64,000 nt of DNA, taken from assembly GCA_031216445.1 (NCBI GenBank), contig CM062196.1:26113501-26177500 (forward strand), given 5' to 3'. The notes below the pieces were generated by a model. That model was not told the origin of the DNA. It did not search any database and saw only the letters and a program-made list of their open reading frames with translations. The stretch is from Lateolabrax maculatus (Eukaryota; Chordata; Actinopteri; Acropomatiformes; Lateolabracidae). A program made the position numbers and the translations under genes. Below, in pieces: positions 1-11,629 of the stretch; positions within the stretch are counted from its first letter, which is position 1, and each line of letters opens with the position of its first letter.

Positions 1-49
1 CCTATAACAGCATAACTAAGGGATGGTTCAGGACTCACCTGAGCCAGCC

Positions 50-2478
50 CTAACTATAAGCTTTATCAAAAAGGAACGTTTTTAGCATACTCTTAAACGA
101 AGAGAGGGTGTCTGCCTCCCGAACCCAAATTGGGAGCTGATTCCACAGAAAAGGAGCTTGATAACTAAAGGCTCTGGCTCCCATTCTACTTTTAGAGACT
201 TTAGGTACCACAAGTAACCCTGCATTCTGTGAGTGTAGTGCTCTAGTGGGGTAATACGGTACTATCAGCTCTTTAAGATATGATGGTGCCTGACCGATAA
301 GAGCTTTGTAAGTGAGGAGGACGACTTTAAATTCTATTCTAGATTTCACAGGGAGCTAATATTGGAGAAATATGTTCCCTTTTGCTAGTTCCTGTCACTA
401 CACGTGCAGCCGCATTCTGGATCAGCTGGAGAGTCTTTAGAGACTTATCGGGGCAGCCCAATAATAAGGAATTACAATAATCCAACCTAGAAGTAACAAA
501 TGCATGAGCTAGTTTTTCTGCATCTTTTTGAGACAGGATATGCCTGATTATTATAATGTTACATAAGTGGAAGAAGGCAGTCCTTGAAGTCTGTTTTATA
601 TGGGTATTAAAGGACATGTCCTGATCAAAGATTACTCCTAGACTCCTTACAGCGGTGCTAGAGGCCAGGGCAATGCCATCTAGAGTAACTATATCTATAG
701 TATATCTATAGTGCGTCTCGCAGGTGTTTAGGACCCAGAACAACAACTTCAGTTTTGTCTGAGTTTAATAGCAGAAACATATCAGTGCTTTCTCTGTGCT
801 ATGATATTCCCTAAATCCTGACTGAAAATCCTCAAATAAACTATTGCTGTTTAGAAAGTCACATAACTGATTAATGACCACTTTCTCAAGGATTTTGGAG
901 AGAAAGGGAAGGTCAGATATCGGTCTATAAGTGGCTAAAACCCCTGGATCAAGCGTAGGCTTTTTAAGAAGAGGTTTAATTACAGCTACTTTGAAGAACT
1001 GTGGTACATAGCCTGTTAGTTAGTTGGTAAAGGTCAATTGGAGAAAAACAGTCTAAATATAAATCTGGTTCTACAGCTGCTTCTGAGGTTCCTGAGGTTC
1101 CTGTACTCGAAGATGTATCTAAACTGGCTGAGAGCACAAGATGATGAATTTTTTCTCTAATAGTTAGAATTTTATCATCAAAGAAGCTCATGAAGTTATT
1201 ACTACTGAGCGCTCTGGGAATACATGGCTCAGCAGAGCTCTGACTCTGTGTCAGCCTGGCTACAGTGCTGAAAAGAAGCCTAGGGTTGTTCTTATGTTCC
1301 TCTATTAGTGAGGAGTAATAGGCTCCTCTGGCATTACGGAGGGCCTTCCTGTATGTTCTAAGACTATCTTGCCAAACTAAATGAGTTTCCTCCAGTTTGG
1401 TGGAACGCCATTTCCTTTCTAATTTTCGCGATGTTTCTTTTTATTTTGCAGGTTAAGGAGTTATACCATGGAGCTAACCTCTTTTGTTTTATTATCTTCT
1501 TTTTGATAGGGGCAATAGAATCAAGAGTCGTTCACAGCGAGCCTGCAGCACTATCAACCAGATGATCAATTTGGGAGGGACTAAAGTTAGCATAGGAGTC
1601 CTCCGTTACATTGAGACATGGCATTGAATTAAATGCTGATGGAATCACTTCTTTAAATTTAGCTACAGCACTATCAGACAGGCATCTACTGAAGGAATGT
1701 TTGCCTAATGGCCTGTAGACCAGTAATATAAATTCAAAAGTTATTAAATAATGGTCTGATAAGACAGGATTTTGTGGGAAGACTATTAAATCTTCAATTT
1801 CGATTCCATATGACAGAACAAGATCGAGGGTGTGGTTAAAACAATGAGTAGGTTTGTTTACACTCTGACAGAAACCAATCAAATCTAATAGTGAGATAAA
1901 CGCAGAACTAAGGCTATCATTATCTACATCCACGTGAATATTAAAATCACCTACAATAATGACTTTATCTGTTTTGAGGACTAAACTCGTTAAAAGAATT
2001 CAGAATACGGACCAGGAGCGCGGTACACTATGACAAATAGAATTGGATGTACAGTTTTCCACATTGGGTGTGAAAGACTAAGAACAAGACTTTCGAATGA
2101 GTTAAAACTGAGTTTAGGTTTAGGGTTGATTAATAAGCTAGAGTCGAAGATGGCTGCAACTCCACCTCCTTGGCCAGTGCCTCGAGGAATGTGAGTATTA
2201 ATATGACTAGGAGGAGTGGACTCATTCAGGCTAACATATTCTTCTTGACACAGCCAAGTTTCAGTTAGACAAAATATATCCATATGATAGTCAGATATTA
2301 AATCATTGACTAACACAGCTTTAGACGACAGAGATCTAATGTTTAAGAGTCCACATTTAATTCTCTTATTTGGTTGTACCACTACACTGGTAGTTTTAAT
2401 TTTTATTAAGTTTTTACGAGTAACTCCTCTTCTGTTTGAATTTGAATTAATTAAATGAAGTGGTCGGGGGACAGACAC
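50..2478 (-). pseudogene. LINE ORF2: APE endonuclease plus reverse transcriptase, broken
   Basis: Sense order is from 2478 down to 50. The endonuclease half shows LLNIRSLSSK and LTETWL (about 2370-2260), then, in another frame, GDFNIHVD near 1950 and SDHYL near 1760, all hallmark blocks of APE-like LINE endonucleases. A linker with MSFFDDKIL follows at about 1190, then the start of the reverse transcriptase (NYRPISDLPF-like region about 930-890) and the fingers region up to about 790. There the sequence jumps straight to the block LNSDKTEV equivalent at about 770, so the catalytic aspartates of motifs A and C are absent. The C-terminal part (746-50) is preserved in two frames, split by a 14-bp deletion at about 346. 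The gene is dead. It would have made the enzyme that nicks DNA and primes cDNA synthesis on the nick. Confidence 0.85.
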
Positions 2479-2586
2479 AGTCTCTATGGGATTTTTTACG
2501 GGGTTTTGGGTGGGTAACCGCTCTAATGGAAGCGCAGAGAAGCGTGTAGGACTGCAGCTCTGCTTCCTGGTCTGAACTCTGGATTG

Positions 2587-3448
2587 TCACGGTGTGGGTC
2601 CACTAATAAACTTGGTCAGATTTCTGGCTATGAGAGCTGCACCATCCAAAGTAGGATGAATGCCGTCTCTCCTCATCAGACCAGGTCTCCCCCAGAATGT
2701 GGTCCAGGTATCTACGAAACCCACATCGTTTGCTGGACACCACCTCGACAACCAGCAGTTGAATGATGACATGTGGCTATACATGTCATCACTGGTCAGA
2801 TTTGGCAGGGGTCCAGAGAAAACTACGGAGTCCGACATTGTCTTTGCGTAGTTACACACTGACTCCACATTAATTTTGGTGACTTCCGATTGGCGTAATT
2901 GAGAGTCATTACCGCCGACGTGAATTATGATCTTACAGTATTTACATTTAGCTTTTGCCAGCAGTTTTAGGTTTGACTCAACGTCGCCCGCTCTGGCCCC
3001 GTGGATACACCTCACTATGGCCGCTGGTGACGCTAATTTCACGTTTCTGAGGATTGAGCTGCCAATTATGAGAGTTGGTTTCTCTGCGGGTGAGTCGCTG
3101 AGGGGGGAGAATCTGTTGGAAACATGAAGGGGTTGGTGGTGAACCGTGGGTCTCTGCCTGGGACTATGCCTCCTTCGGACAGTCACCCAGCCGCCCTGAC
3201 GGACGGATAACAGGAGCTGCACCAGGTCGGTCCGCACCGACTACAGGGGGTTGGCTAGCTACAGCTAAAGTCTGGCTATCTATGGTGCGGAGCCGGGCTT
3301 CTAGTTTACTGAGCCTCTCCTCCAATGCTACAAATAAACTACATTTAATACACAAACCTTTATCACTAAAGGAGGCAGAGGAGTAACTAAACATGTGACA
3401 CACCGAGCAGGACAGAGCAGGAGAGGAAGAGGGAGAGAGAGAAGCCAT
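2587..3448 (-). pseudogene. LINE ORF1: CxxC pairs, coiled coil and SGNH/GDSL esterase (one frameshift)
   Basis: This is the ORF1 protein of copy A. Its first 94 codons (3448 down to 3164) carry two CxxC pairs (C14/C17 and C33/C36), a possible zinc ribbon, followed by a charged coiled coil at about residues 38-57. The second part (3237 down to 2587, 216 codons, another frame) is a typical SGNH hydrolase: the nucleophile block IIGSSILR, the block HVGGND, and the Asp-His block RRDGIHP near the end. ORF1 proteins with an esterase are known from L2 and CR1 LINEs such as zebrafish ZfL2-1, where they bind nucleic acid; the esterase's role in transposition is unsettled. A one-base frameshift near 3195-3200 separates the two parts, so no full-length product is expected. 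Endonuclease-coding sequence follows directly downstream in sense orientation. Confidence 0.85.
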
Positions 3449-3712
3449 CGCTAGCAGAGGAGCTACAAGAGGCTACAGAAGCTAACAGAACTGAACAGCG
3501 AACAGAAGCTGTGAAATTAACGAATAGTCGCTAAAAAGGGAGAAAGCTGTGAGTGTTTTAAGACTAGTGTTTAAATGAACAGCGGGTAATTAGTCGCTGC
3601 GGTGAAGAATATAACCACGTTAACTCTTTTGAGTGAGAGCAGCAAAAACACGCAGTACAGAGACACCGGCAACCGGAAATGATACGATACGCTTACCGCA
3701 GTACGTCAGCAC
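3449..3712 (-). other. LINE copy A 5' leader
   Basis: The stretch upstream of ORF1 carries no open frame and is not shared with the other, 5'-truncated copies in the window. It ends near 3712, where the sequence character changes to ordinary AT-rich DNA. I infer that it is the element's 5' UTR and internal promoter; the exact boundary is uncertain. Confidence 0.5.
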
Positions 3713-3904
3713 TCAACAGCTTCACTATGTTTGAGGAACTAGATTTAAACCCTTTAAAATGTAAATGACCACAGTACTAGTCATCAAATATTCCGCCCTG
3801 ATAAGGTTGTGTGGAGCTCCTTTTGTATGAAAACAAAAAAAAAGGATTAAGACAAAGACATAAAAAAAGTAGCTTCTTATTGCATATGACAAAAGTGGTG
3901 CAAG

Positions 3905-3973
3905 ATGTATAGCTCAGTGGTAGAGCATTTGACTGCAGAGCGAGAGGTCCCCAGTTGAAATCTGAGTCCCGGT
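3905..3973 (+). pseudogene. tRNA-Cys(GCA)-like relic or SINE head
   Basis: The stretch TAGCTCAGTGGTAGAGCA, then TTTGACTGCAGA and AGAGGTCCCC, matches the D arm, anticodon arm (anticodon GCA) and variable region of vertebrate tRNA-Cys. The acceptor ends do not pair, the anticodon stem has an A-G mismatch, and the T loop reads TTGAAAT where TTCAAAT is expected. It is therefore a degenerate tRNA pseudogene or the tRNA-derived head of a SINE. Internal A and B box remnants could still be visible to RNA polymerase III, but function is unlikely. Confidence 0.75.
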
Positions 3974-4968
3974 CCGTTGCCCTCTGTATCTCTCCCTGCT
4001 TGCTTTTCAGGGTGGGTCTCCCGAGGTTTGGCGTCATGTCTTCGCTTGGGCCTCTCGTTGCCTGTCCGCGTCTGTGATCATGTTTGTTCCAAGTTTGAGG
4101 CCAGCGGGTCGGCAGTTGCAGTTGAGCTGCGTGCGCCCTGCGTAATGCTTATCCCGACTGAACGCCCCTGTCCCCCCCTCCACATGTGTTATGTGGCTCG
4201 CGGCCTAGTCCAAGGGCCTCCTGTACTTGGCGTGTGGGTGCGCTCCCCAGAGGGGCAGCAGGGTTCTGTTCGGTATATATAGATATATATACTGTATACA
4301 GTATATAGAATGGCACCCCCCAAATTCTACCCACATTCGGTGGGTTTGGGGAGTGAGCTGTCCAATATCTTTTTATTTATCAAGGTTTGATGAGTATGAA
4401 GTATAGGTATAAACTATGAAAAGTGGAGAGCAGACAAGATGGATGATGGAAGGTGCATAATAGCTCCACCCTGATTGCCCCCCCCCCCATATTTGTTGAT
4501 TCTCAAATGTCATTTAATTTTTATGAGGATCCTTAACTTGCTACAATAGCACACCATATGTGATTGTCAAACAGCTGTCTGTGAAACAATAAGTGAGAAA
4601 TGCTTAAACAGAAGAACAAATTCATAATAAAACACCTCATTGACTGTGGTAAACCTCACGGGCATACCATTATGTAAGGACATGAACCTGAATGTGTGAC
4701 CTAAAAAGGATCACGTATGATAAGTTATCTAGCAGTTATTTGCACCTGAGGGAAAATCTTGTGCTGGAAGAACACAGTGATCCAGTTAAGGTGCCACATC
4801 AATTATTTTGTCCCAGATCATGGAAATACAGTACGTACAGGCAGAAGGACTGCTGCCAAGCACAAAGACAGAAATGTAGGAGAGCTGCCAACGAGCTGTC
4901 AGGAAGAGTTACCTGTGTAGATGTTACAATAGTCAGAATGCACAAAGACACAAACATCACTTGATGAT
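3974..4968. other. Intergenic; GC-rich 300 bp then AT-rich DNA
   Basis: Positions 3974-4260 are unusually GC-rich and directly follow the tRNA-like head, so they may be the body of an unknown SINE. A short palindromic TATATAC-rich stretch (4275-4310) and a C-run (4480-4488) follow. I see no gene or known repeat in the rest. Confidence 0.4.
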
Positions 4969-5049
4969 GTGTGTGTGTGTGTATGTGTGTGTGTGAGAGA
5001 GAGAGAGAGAGACAGAGAAAGATAGAGAGAGAGAGAGAAAGAAAGAAAG
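4969..5049. repeat. Compound (GT)n(GA)n microsatellite
   Basis: An interrupted (GT)n run passes directly into (GA)n and GAAA units over about 80 bp. Confidence 0.95.
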
Positions 5050-5710
5050 CAGGATTGACAGTTGCACACCTTCTGATGTGATATAATTGCTGTGTGCCCT
5101 GAGGCTGATGTCTTGGTCTGACCTATACTCACATATAACTCATAACTTCAAACACTGGAGTCAAAACATGTAATGAACACGTTATTATGTTTATTAACTG
5201 TAGCAATTACACACATACATTATATTACATACATTATATTACATTATATCACCACATTCTGTTGTAACAATGTGTCTGCTCTCAGAACAGTAGACTGGTT
5301 GGTAAGGCTCCCAAGAAAATGCTTTTTTATTTCTTTGGGTAGGTAGTTCCACTTTCAGAATCCTTTTTTTTTTTTCATACAAAAATCAAGAATTATACAA
5401 ATATCACACCAGCAGGCTCACAAGTCTAATTTATATTATTAAAAGTAACCAGTGGAGATTTCAAAGACAGTTCTCTTTCCATGTGTGTTTCTCGCCAAAA
5501 CTTACTATCCTTGAGGCCTGACAAATGTGTTGTGTAAATTCGGTTCCTTTTTTCAAAGCCGATATTTTTAATACTTTGAAGCCTGAATTATTTTCATGCA
5601 AACATGAAACCGGGTTGCTTGGAAAAAGCAAGAAATTCGACATGGTTGCATGCACTGCAGTAGCCTGGTTACGACAAATCTGCGTATACTGTACAATACA
5701 TGAAGCAGAT
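5050..5710. other. Intergenic, nothing recognised
   Basis: AT-rich DNA with short TACATTATAT repeats at 5215-5250 and a T-run near 5365. No gene or known element seen. Confidence 0.5.
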
Positions 5711-6494
5711 CAAGTCAAGTCAATTTTATTTGTATAGTGCCAAATCATAACAAAAGTTATCTCAAGACGCTTTTCACATAGAGCAGGTCTAGACCATACT
5801 CTTTAAAATATTATTTACAGAGACCCAACAGTTCCCACCATGAGCAGCACTTGGCGACAGTGGTGAGGAAAAACTCCCTTTTAACAGGTAGAAACCTCGA
5901 GCAGAACCAGGCTCTGGGTGGGCGACCATCTGCATCGACCCAGTTGGGTTGAAAGGGGAGGAGAGAGGGGGAGAGGGGAGACAGAACAGGAGGAGAGAGA
6001 ACAAATCAGACTAATAATAATAACAACTGCAGCAGTGAGTGTGTAGCAGGAACATGGGGGCAGTAGACGGCCGGCAATCACAGATCCAGAATCTACAGCT
6101 CCAGAGGCAGAAATACCTGCAGAAAGTGAGAAGGAGAAACAGCATAGAAAGCACAAGAACTACCGGGAAGAAGTGGAGTTAGTAACATGTATTAGTGGGA
6201 TAAGAATGCGTACGGATGGAGAGATAGAAGAGGAGAGAGAAGCTCAGTGCATCATGGGAAATCCCCCAGCAGTCTAAGCCTATAGCAGCATAACTAAGGG
6301 ATGGTTCAGGGCTCTCCAACCTAGAAGTAACAAATGCATGAACTAGTTTTTCTGCATCTCTTTGAGACAGGATATGCCTGATTTTTATAATATTACATAG
6401 GTGGAAGAAGGAAGTCCTTAAAGTCTGTTTTATATGGGTATTAAAGGACATGTCCTGATCAAAAGTTACTCCTACATTACTTACAGTGGTGCTG
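5711..6494 (-). mobile_element. LINE copy D, 3' end with internal deletion
   Basis: The CAAGT tail and the conserved 3' UTR (starting with TTTTATTTGTATAGTGCC on the + strand) run to about 6312. There the 3' UTR is fused to RT C-terminal sequence (6313-6494), so about 1 kb of ORF2 end and UTR present in copy B is missing. The 5' limit at 6494 is abrupt. Only a short scrap of coding sequence is left, with no intact domain. Confidence 0.9.
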
Positions 6495-6579
6495 TGATCA
6501 GTAATCACATTCCTCCCCAGCACAACTTTATGTTGGAACCATGGCTTACTTATCTTATAAAAGACCCTGCTTCCTGAAT

Positions 6580-6581
<2 letters not shown>

Positions 6582-6630
<49 letters not shown>
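6582..6630. repeat. (GT)n microsatellite
   Basis: A pure GT run of about 49 bp lies just beyond the 5' edge of LINE copy D. Confidence 0.97.
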
Positions 6631-6632
<2 letters not shown>

Positions 6633-7800
6633 CGGAGCATTTGGACTGACAGTGCAGTGAGAGGACAGACTTTAGTGAAAGTGCACTTGTCTTTTTTCAT
6701 ACAGTGAAATTGTTTCTAAATTAAACATATGGTCAATCGCTCAGATGAGGAAGCTGACTTCCTTAAACTTATAGCAATTTCTACCCCATTTACACACGTC
6801 ACATTCTGACACAGTGATGCGTGTTGGCGGTAGATCAGAATGGGTCAACGTGCCACAGTGATAGACCTTTAGGAAAAGTAAAAAAGAAACTCTGGCTTTC
6901 TAGAATGCTTTACAACACATGGCGAGATTTTCCTTAAACTCTACGGTACCACAGAATGAAGCAGCAGATGTAGGCAGTGTGTGTGTGTGCGTGTGTGTGT
7001 GGTTGCGTGTGTGTGTGTGTCATGTTAAAACCCACCTGTGTTCCCAAGGAAGTGTGTTTTTGCTGATAAACTGAAACTGCCCAATCCTCTTTATTTTGTT
7101 TTCCCTCCCTCACTCCTGTTGATACTGGCTCAGGAGGGAGGACAGGGGAGAAGAGATGTGCACAATGGTGGAGAGAGGGAGACAGATGCAGGGAATAGGA
7201 GAGTGGGAGGGAAAAGGGAAGGAAAGGAGAGTGACAAAGAGAGACGCAGAAAGAGGGACTAACGTATTGTGCAAGATAGGGAGAAAATAAGAGGAAGAGC
7301 CTGGGCATACCAAAGAGAGGCTATGGGAGTGAAGCTGGAGTGGAGTTTGTGGTGTAGAAAGAGAGATATAGATGGGAATGATGAGATGGAAAAAGCTGAG
7401 TGTGTGTTGACTGGATTGATTTCTTCAGCAGTGGTTAAGACAATAAGAGAAGGGAGACAGTGCAGCTTCAGACGGTCTCCCTGCTACAGAAAAGACAAAC
7501 AATGAAGTTAATACTGCAGCTGAAGCAGCTGAAGTTACACTGGAAGACTGATTCTTCCATTTCATGTTTCTGTACAGTTTAAGTAACTTTTGGAATACTA
7601 GCTCGTTGAACTCATTTAAAGTGCCTTGGGTTGCTGATACTTCTTTATCATTTGATTTAGCGCTTTGCATATCGTTTGTCAGATGCTCTTTTGATCAGGT
7701 GTTCAATATTAAACAAATAAAAAGACATTATGAAATAAATGACTGTAAGAATAAATTGTGTAAATTTATAAATATATAAATAAGCCAACAATTTTTGAAA
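6631..7800. other. Intergenic, with interrupted (GT)n at 6977-7020
   Basis: A second interrupted GT tract lies at 6977-7020, followed by a purine-rich GA-biased stretch (7130-7400). Open frames here are low-complexity and not convincing. No gene seen. Confidence 0.5.
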
Positions 7801-7995
7801 TAATGGACGAAGGGTTTTCCGCTGATCACAGGGTTGGCGGTTTGATCCCCGGATCCTCCTGTCCACATGTCAAAGTGTCCTTAGGCAAGACACTGAACCC
7901 CAAATTGCTCCGGATGGTTGGCCACCTCACATGGTAGTCTGCTGCCTGTGAGTGTGTGTGAATGAGAGGCATAGCATTGTAAAGTGCTTGTATTC
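7801..7995 (+). mobile_element. SINE-like teleost repeat (5' and middle part)
   Basis: A B-box-like stretch GGTTTGATCCCC is followed by the phrases AAGTGTCCTTAGGCAAGACA and CTGAACCCCAAATTGCTCC. I recognise these from a very common fish interspersed repeat. The end resembles the piece at 46021-46160. The repeat is diverged, so it is an old insertion. Its naming as a tRNA-derived SINE is inference from the B box. Confidence 0.7.
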
Positions 7996-8449
7996 TTTGT
8001 ACATGGACATCTTTGTTAATTGTACATTCGTAACTTCAAATTTAATTTAGCAAAATGGGAAAATTTAACAACAGAATTGTGAAATCTGCCAGAAATTTCC
8101 ATTATATTTTAACTTTAACATTTCTGTATTTTTTAATGAATTACGTGTTCATTTATATCCAAAATTATAAACAAAATTACTTGTCACTTTTTATGTGCAC
8201 AACTGAGTACAAGACCATGAACACTCTCAGGACAGACTGTGCTCCCGATGCTGAGCCGTTCTCTGTGACAGGAGGTTTCAGCCTGACCTGACGTTGTCTT
8301 TCAGAATAGGTATAAGCACACTTGGTGCAAACCAGTTCGCTTGAAACATACCAAACCTTAAGGATCTAAGAATGTCAGTCATTTTTTGTTTTGTCAAACC
8401 CTTTTATATTTGGTAAACATTTATTTGTTTACCAACTTTCAATGCCAAT

Positions 8450-8890
8450 CAAGCGGCAACCTCCGGGTCTGATAAGTGAAGCAAATGTAGAAGTGCCTTA
8501 AACCTGCATTCTTTTTGATGGCCAGCAGGGTATGACTCCACTGGCTGCAAAAAGAAGTCAGATTGTATAGAAGTCAATGAGAAGTGTTCTTCAGTACAGC
8601 ACGATGTTCATTTTGTAAATTATGGTCACATCTAGACAAAAATAGACAGTAAAGCGGTGTACTCCTGAGGGCAGGGCTACCTTGTGATTGACAAGACGCT
8701 ACCACGGTGACTGCCAATTAGGATAGAGGCAGTGCTACCCTCTCATCCAAATAACATCACTAATGGTTCCAAAAGAACTAGCTGGCGACGGGCAAGATGC
8801 AAAACTCAAAGCTTCAAAAAGACAGTCCACAAACCAATGAGTGACGTCACGAAGGCTACATGCACCTCTTTTATATAATCTATGATGCGA
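8450..8890. repeat. Unclassified teleost interspersed repeat
   Basis: The phrases CAACCTCCGGGTCTG, CTGGCTGCAAAAAGAAGTCA, AGTGACGTCACGAAGGCTAC and TTTTATATAATCTATGA are of a kind that recurs in many teleost genomes as a non-autonomous repeat. No coding capacity. The class is unknown to me and the limits are approximate. Confidence 0.55.
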
Positions 8891-11038
8891 ATGCAGGAAG
8901 TACCTGCCTTGTCCCTTCACAGAACAACAATTTTTTTTAGCACAACCACAATCTTTTCCCTATTTCAACTATGCCAGCAAGGCATCCGCTGGGAAAAGGT
9001 CAAAGGTCATCAATCCAATTTTGATCTTGTTTAAATCATGAAATAAGGCCAGTGATTAAGAGGTTAAAATAACATTAAATGCAGAATTTGTGATCCAAAT
9101 ATTGACCAAATGTCCAAATGACCAAATAACCAAATCAATGTCAAAGTGATGGGAGGTTTTAAACACATTACAACTACTATTTTCAGAAACTGTTACATTT
9201 CTTTAAAAGAGTGTTTTAAATATTGTAGTTAAACAAGCCTGTTTTACATTTACAGTGACTTTTTATTGTGTTAATTTGGAGTTCATTGTGGTCTTTTTGC
9301 TTGTGGTGGTTTTAATAAAGCATTTCCATTTGATCTGAATCCACACAAACAAAGTGTGTGTGTGAGTGAAAAAGAGGACATAGCAAATCTACATATATCT
9401 GTGCTGTAAAACACAGTTGGCCTGCATGCTCACACACTAGCAGCAGTGTGGAGGAGACAGACAGGAGAGTCCTGCTGTTGCTACTGCTTTGCCTGGTTCC
9501 CACAGAATGTCAGTGGAAACCTGTGGAGGGGAAAATATTTGGCTTAGAGGCTTGGAAGACAGAGCGGCAGAACCCAACCAAACTTCGACCTGGTCCAAGT
9601 CAGGACGGAAGGGAGAGGGAGCAGCCTCAGGGCAAATACCAAGCAAAAAGGGGATCTTTCTGCCAAAACCTGACAGGATTGGATGGGCTAGGATTAGGGG
9701 ACGCTAAATTTCATACATAATCGTTTGGGTTTGGGTTGGGCTCAAACACCTTGTTGATAAATACTATTAGTAATTTAGCAGTCAAAAATAAGCAATTTAA
9801 TGTTTTGATCGGGGCTTGTGCTCCAGTTAAGCTCAGGTTCGGCTCAGGTTCATTTCAAGCTAGAGTTGGATGAGGCTCACATTTTCAGCTGTAATCTGAT
9901 GTTGGCTTATCCAGCATGAAAAACTGTCAAGTATTTTTCACATTGGCTCCAGAACTTAACGTAGCATTTTATTTGATTTTTGTTAGGTTTGTTTGTACAG
10001 TCAGGCACCCTTGATAAAACACACACAGAGAGAATTTTCCAACAATTTTCCAATAAAGAGAGGAGTATTCAGAGGGAGAAAAACAATCAAGTGAGTGACC
10101 AGATGATTTGCCTTTTAAATGTGAGGTTGGTTGCACAGACAGCCAGTGATAGTATGCAAGTCTCAGTGTCAGCTAATCTCAAAATCAAATGTCAAGAGTG
10201 ACGTTTTTTGCCAAACACATCGGGAAATATTGAAATGTGCCACCCAAGAGTCCATAGTCCAGTCTGTACAGTTTTTGACACACCATCCAAAGTCCGAAAC
10301 TCCTAGTGTATGCCAGTGGTTCAGGTCCAACTCGAAAAGTGATACAGGGGTTGTAAAATATTGGACATAAGTATTGTGTGAAGGATTTTGGGAATGGTGG
10401 AAATGATTAAGGTATTTATCATGTAGGTGGTCTGCTTTAGCGTGACTCTGAGTTTTAGTGTAATGGTCCTGGGCGCCTAAAGAACACTTAAATAGCAGGA
10501 AGAGTGCCACAGACCCACAGAGAAATGCATATGGGCCTGTTTGAGACTGCAGAGCTGGGCAGAGACCTTAAATCACAGTAGTGAATTGGATTCAGAATGT
10601 TCCAGTCACCAGGAAACACACCCAGGTAGTTCATATTTTTGGTTGGCACTTTTCTTCAGGTTACCTCTTTATTTGTCTTTCTTTTGATGATTTCCTATGT
10701 TTCCCAGAATGCCTTTAGACTGTCCACAGAAAACATATGTGTCAATTGAAAGCCAGTTCTGTGGCTGTGAAAAGAAGCTTCCCAGTTGGACTCCCTTACA
10801 CACTTTTTGCCTTTATGATTGTAGAACATCAATGAAAAAGGAAAGTGCTCTTAAATCTGAAGGACAGGCACTAACATGTGTCGCTGAATGTTGCTTCATT
10901 TCCAACACATTCTTCCAGGAGCATCGTCTTTGCAGTTAAAGAAGTAAAAACACAATGGAGAGTGATACAGACAATATACAAAGATCGATACAAATAAAAA
11001 AAGTGTAATTTAGTACATCAATATTAAATTACACCCAG

Positions 11039-11040
<2 letters not shown>
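8891..11040. other. Intergenic, nothing recognised
   Basis: Mixed AT-rich DNA. A 90-codon frame at 9448-9720 starts with a leucine-rich stretch, but nothing supports it as a gene. Short GGGTTTGGGTTGGG-type repeats lie at 9720-9860. No RNA or known element seen. Confidence 0.45.
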
Positions 11041-11078
<38 letters not shown>

Positions 11079-11084
11079 GTGTGT
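11041..11084. repeat. (GT)n microsatellite
   Basis: Nearly pure GT run with one GC interruption. Confidence 0.97.
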
Positions 11085-11496
11085 TATCTTTCAGTGAGAA
11101 CAATCAGTCCGATTTTTCCTGTCTGGGTATCAAACAGCCAATCTCCCGGTCTCAACTCGCATTTCTAACCTTTCGGTCAGTTTATCCCAATCCCTTTGTC
11201 TGATGTCGTTCATCTACACCAGCCATGTGTTTCAAATGCAGTTATTTGAAACTGGAATTTTATTAATTTCTTCACTATCATATAAACATGGATATTGTTA
11301 CGATAAACATTTGTACATAGTAATCCAAGAATTGTTGATGATTAATCACTTTTTATCCGTAGGTGAAGTTTGCATTCTACCACCTTAACCACAGCGGCAG
11401 AAGCAAGACTTTTATCCATTTATCCATTACTTTAAGTTATCAATTTGACTGTTCTTTCAGACACCCTCAACAGCAGGTGGCGTTCAGCTGCTCAGC
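11085..11496. other. Intergenic, nothing recognised
   Basis: AT-rich DNA before the 5' edge of LINE copy B. No feature supported. Confidence 0.5.
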
Positions 11497-11629
11497 TGAC
11501 TCTATTACTCCTCACTAATAGAGGAACATAAGAACAACCCTAGGTTTCTTTTCAGCACTGTAGCCAGGCTGACAGAGTCAGAGCTCTGTTGAGCCATGTA
11601 TTCCCAGAGCCCTCAGTAGTAATAACTTC

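Larger units (their letters stand above)
1..3712 (-). mobile_element. L2/CR1-type LINE, copy A (5'-complete, internally deleted)
   Basis: This non-LTR retrotransposon runs on the minus strand and continues past the left window edge. It shows, in sense order, a 5' leader (about 3712-3449), ORF1 with an esterase domain, ORF2 with an APE-type endonuclease and part of a reverse transcriptase, and the start of the 3' UTR. It is the only one of nine related copies here that reaches the 5' end. About 450 bp of the reverse transcriptase core (palm motifs A, B and C) are missing at about 773, judged against the copy at 18594-20463. A 14-bp deletion at about 346 adds a frameshift. Assignment to the L2/CR1 group rests on the endonuclease-RT order, the SGNH domain in ORF1 and the short tandem repeat tail seen in sister copies; the exact clade is inference. 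Confidence 0.88.

Noticed and set aside
6295..6330. Splicing as the cause of the LINE internal deletions
   Set aside because: Junctions of copies D and H lack GT at the start and AG at the end of the missing part.
9448..9720. 90-codon frame starting with a leucine-rich, signal-peptide-like stretch
   Set aside because: No cleavage context, domain, splice site or promoter supports it, an overlapping frame of similar length exists, and the stretch is probably chance.
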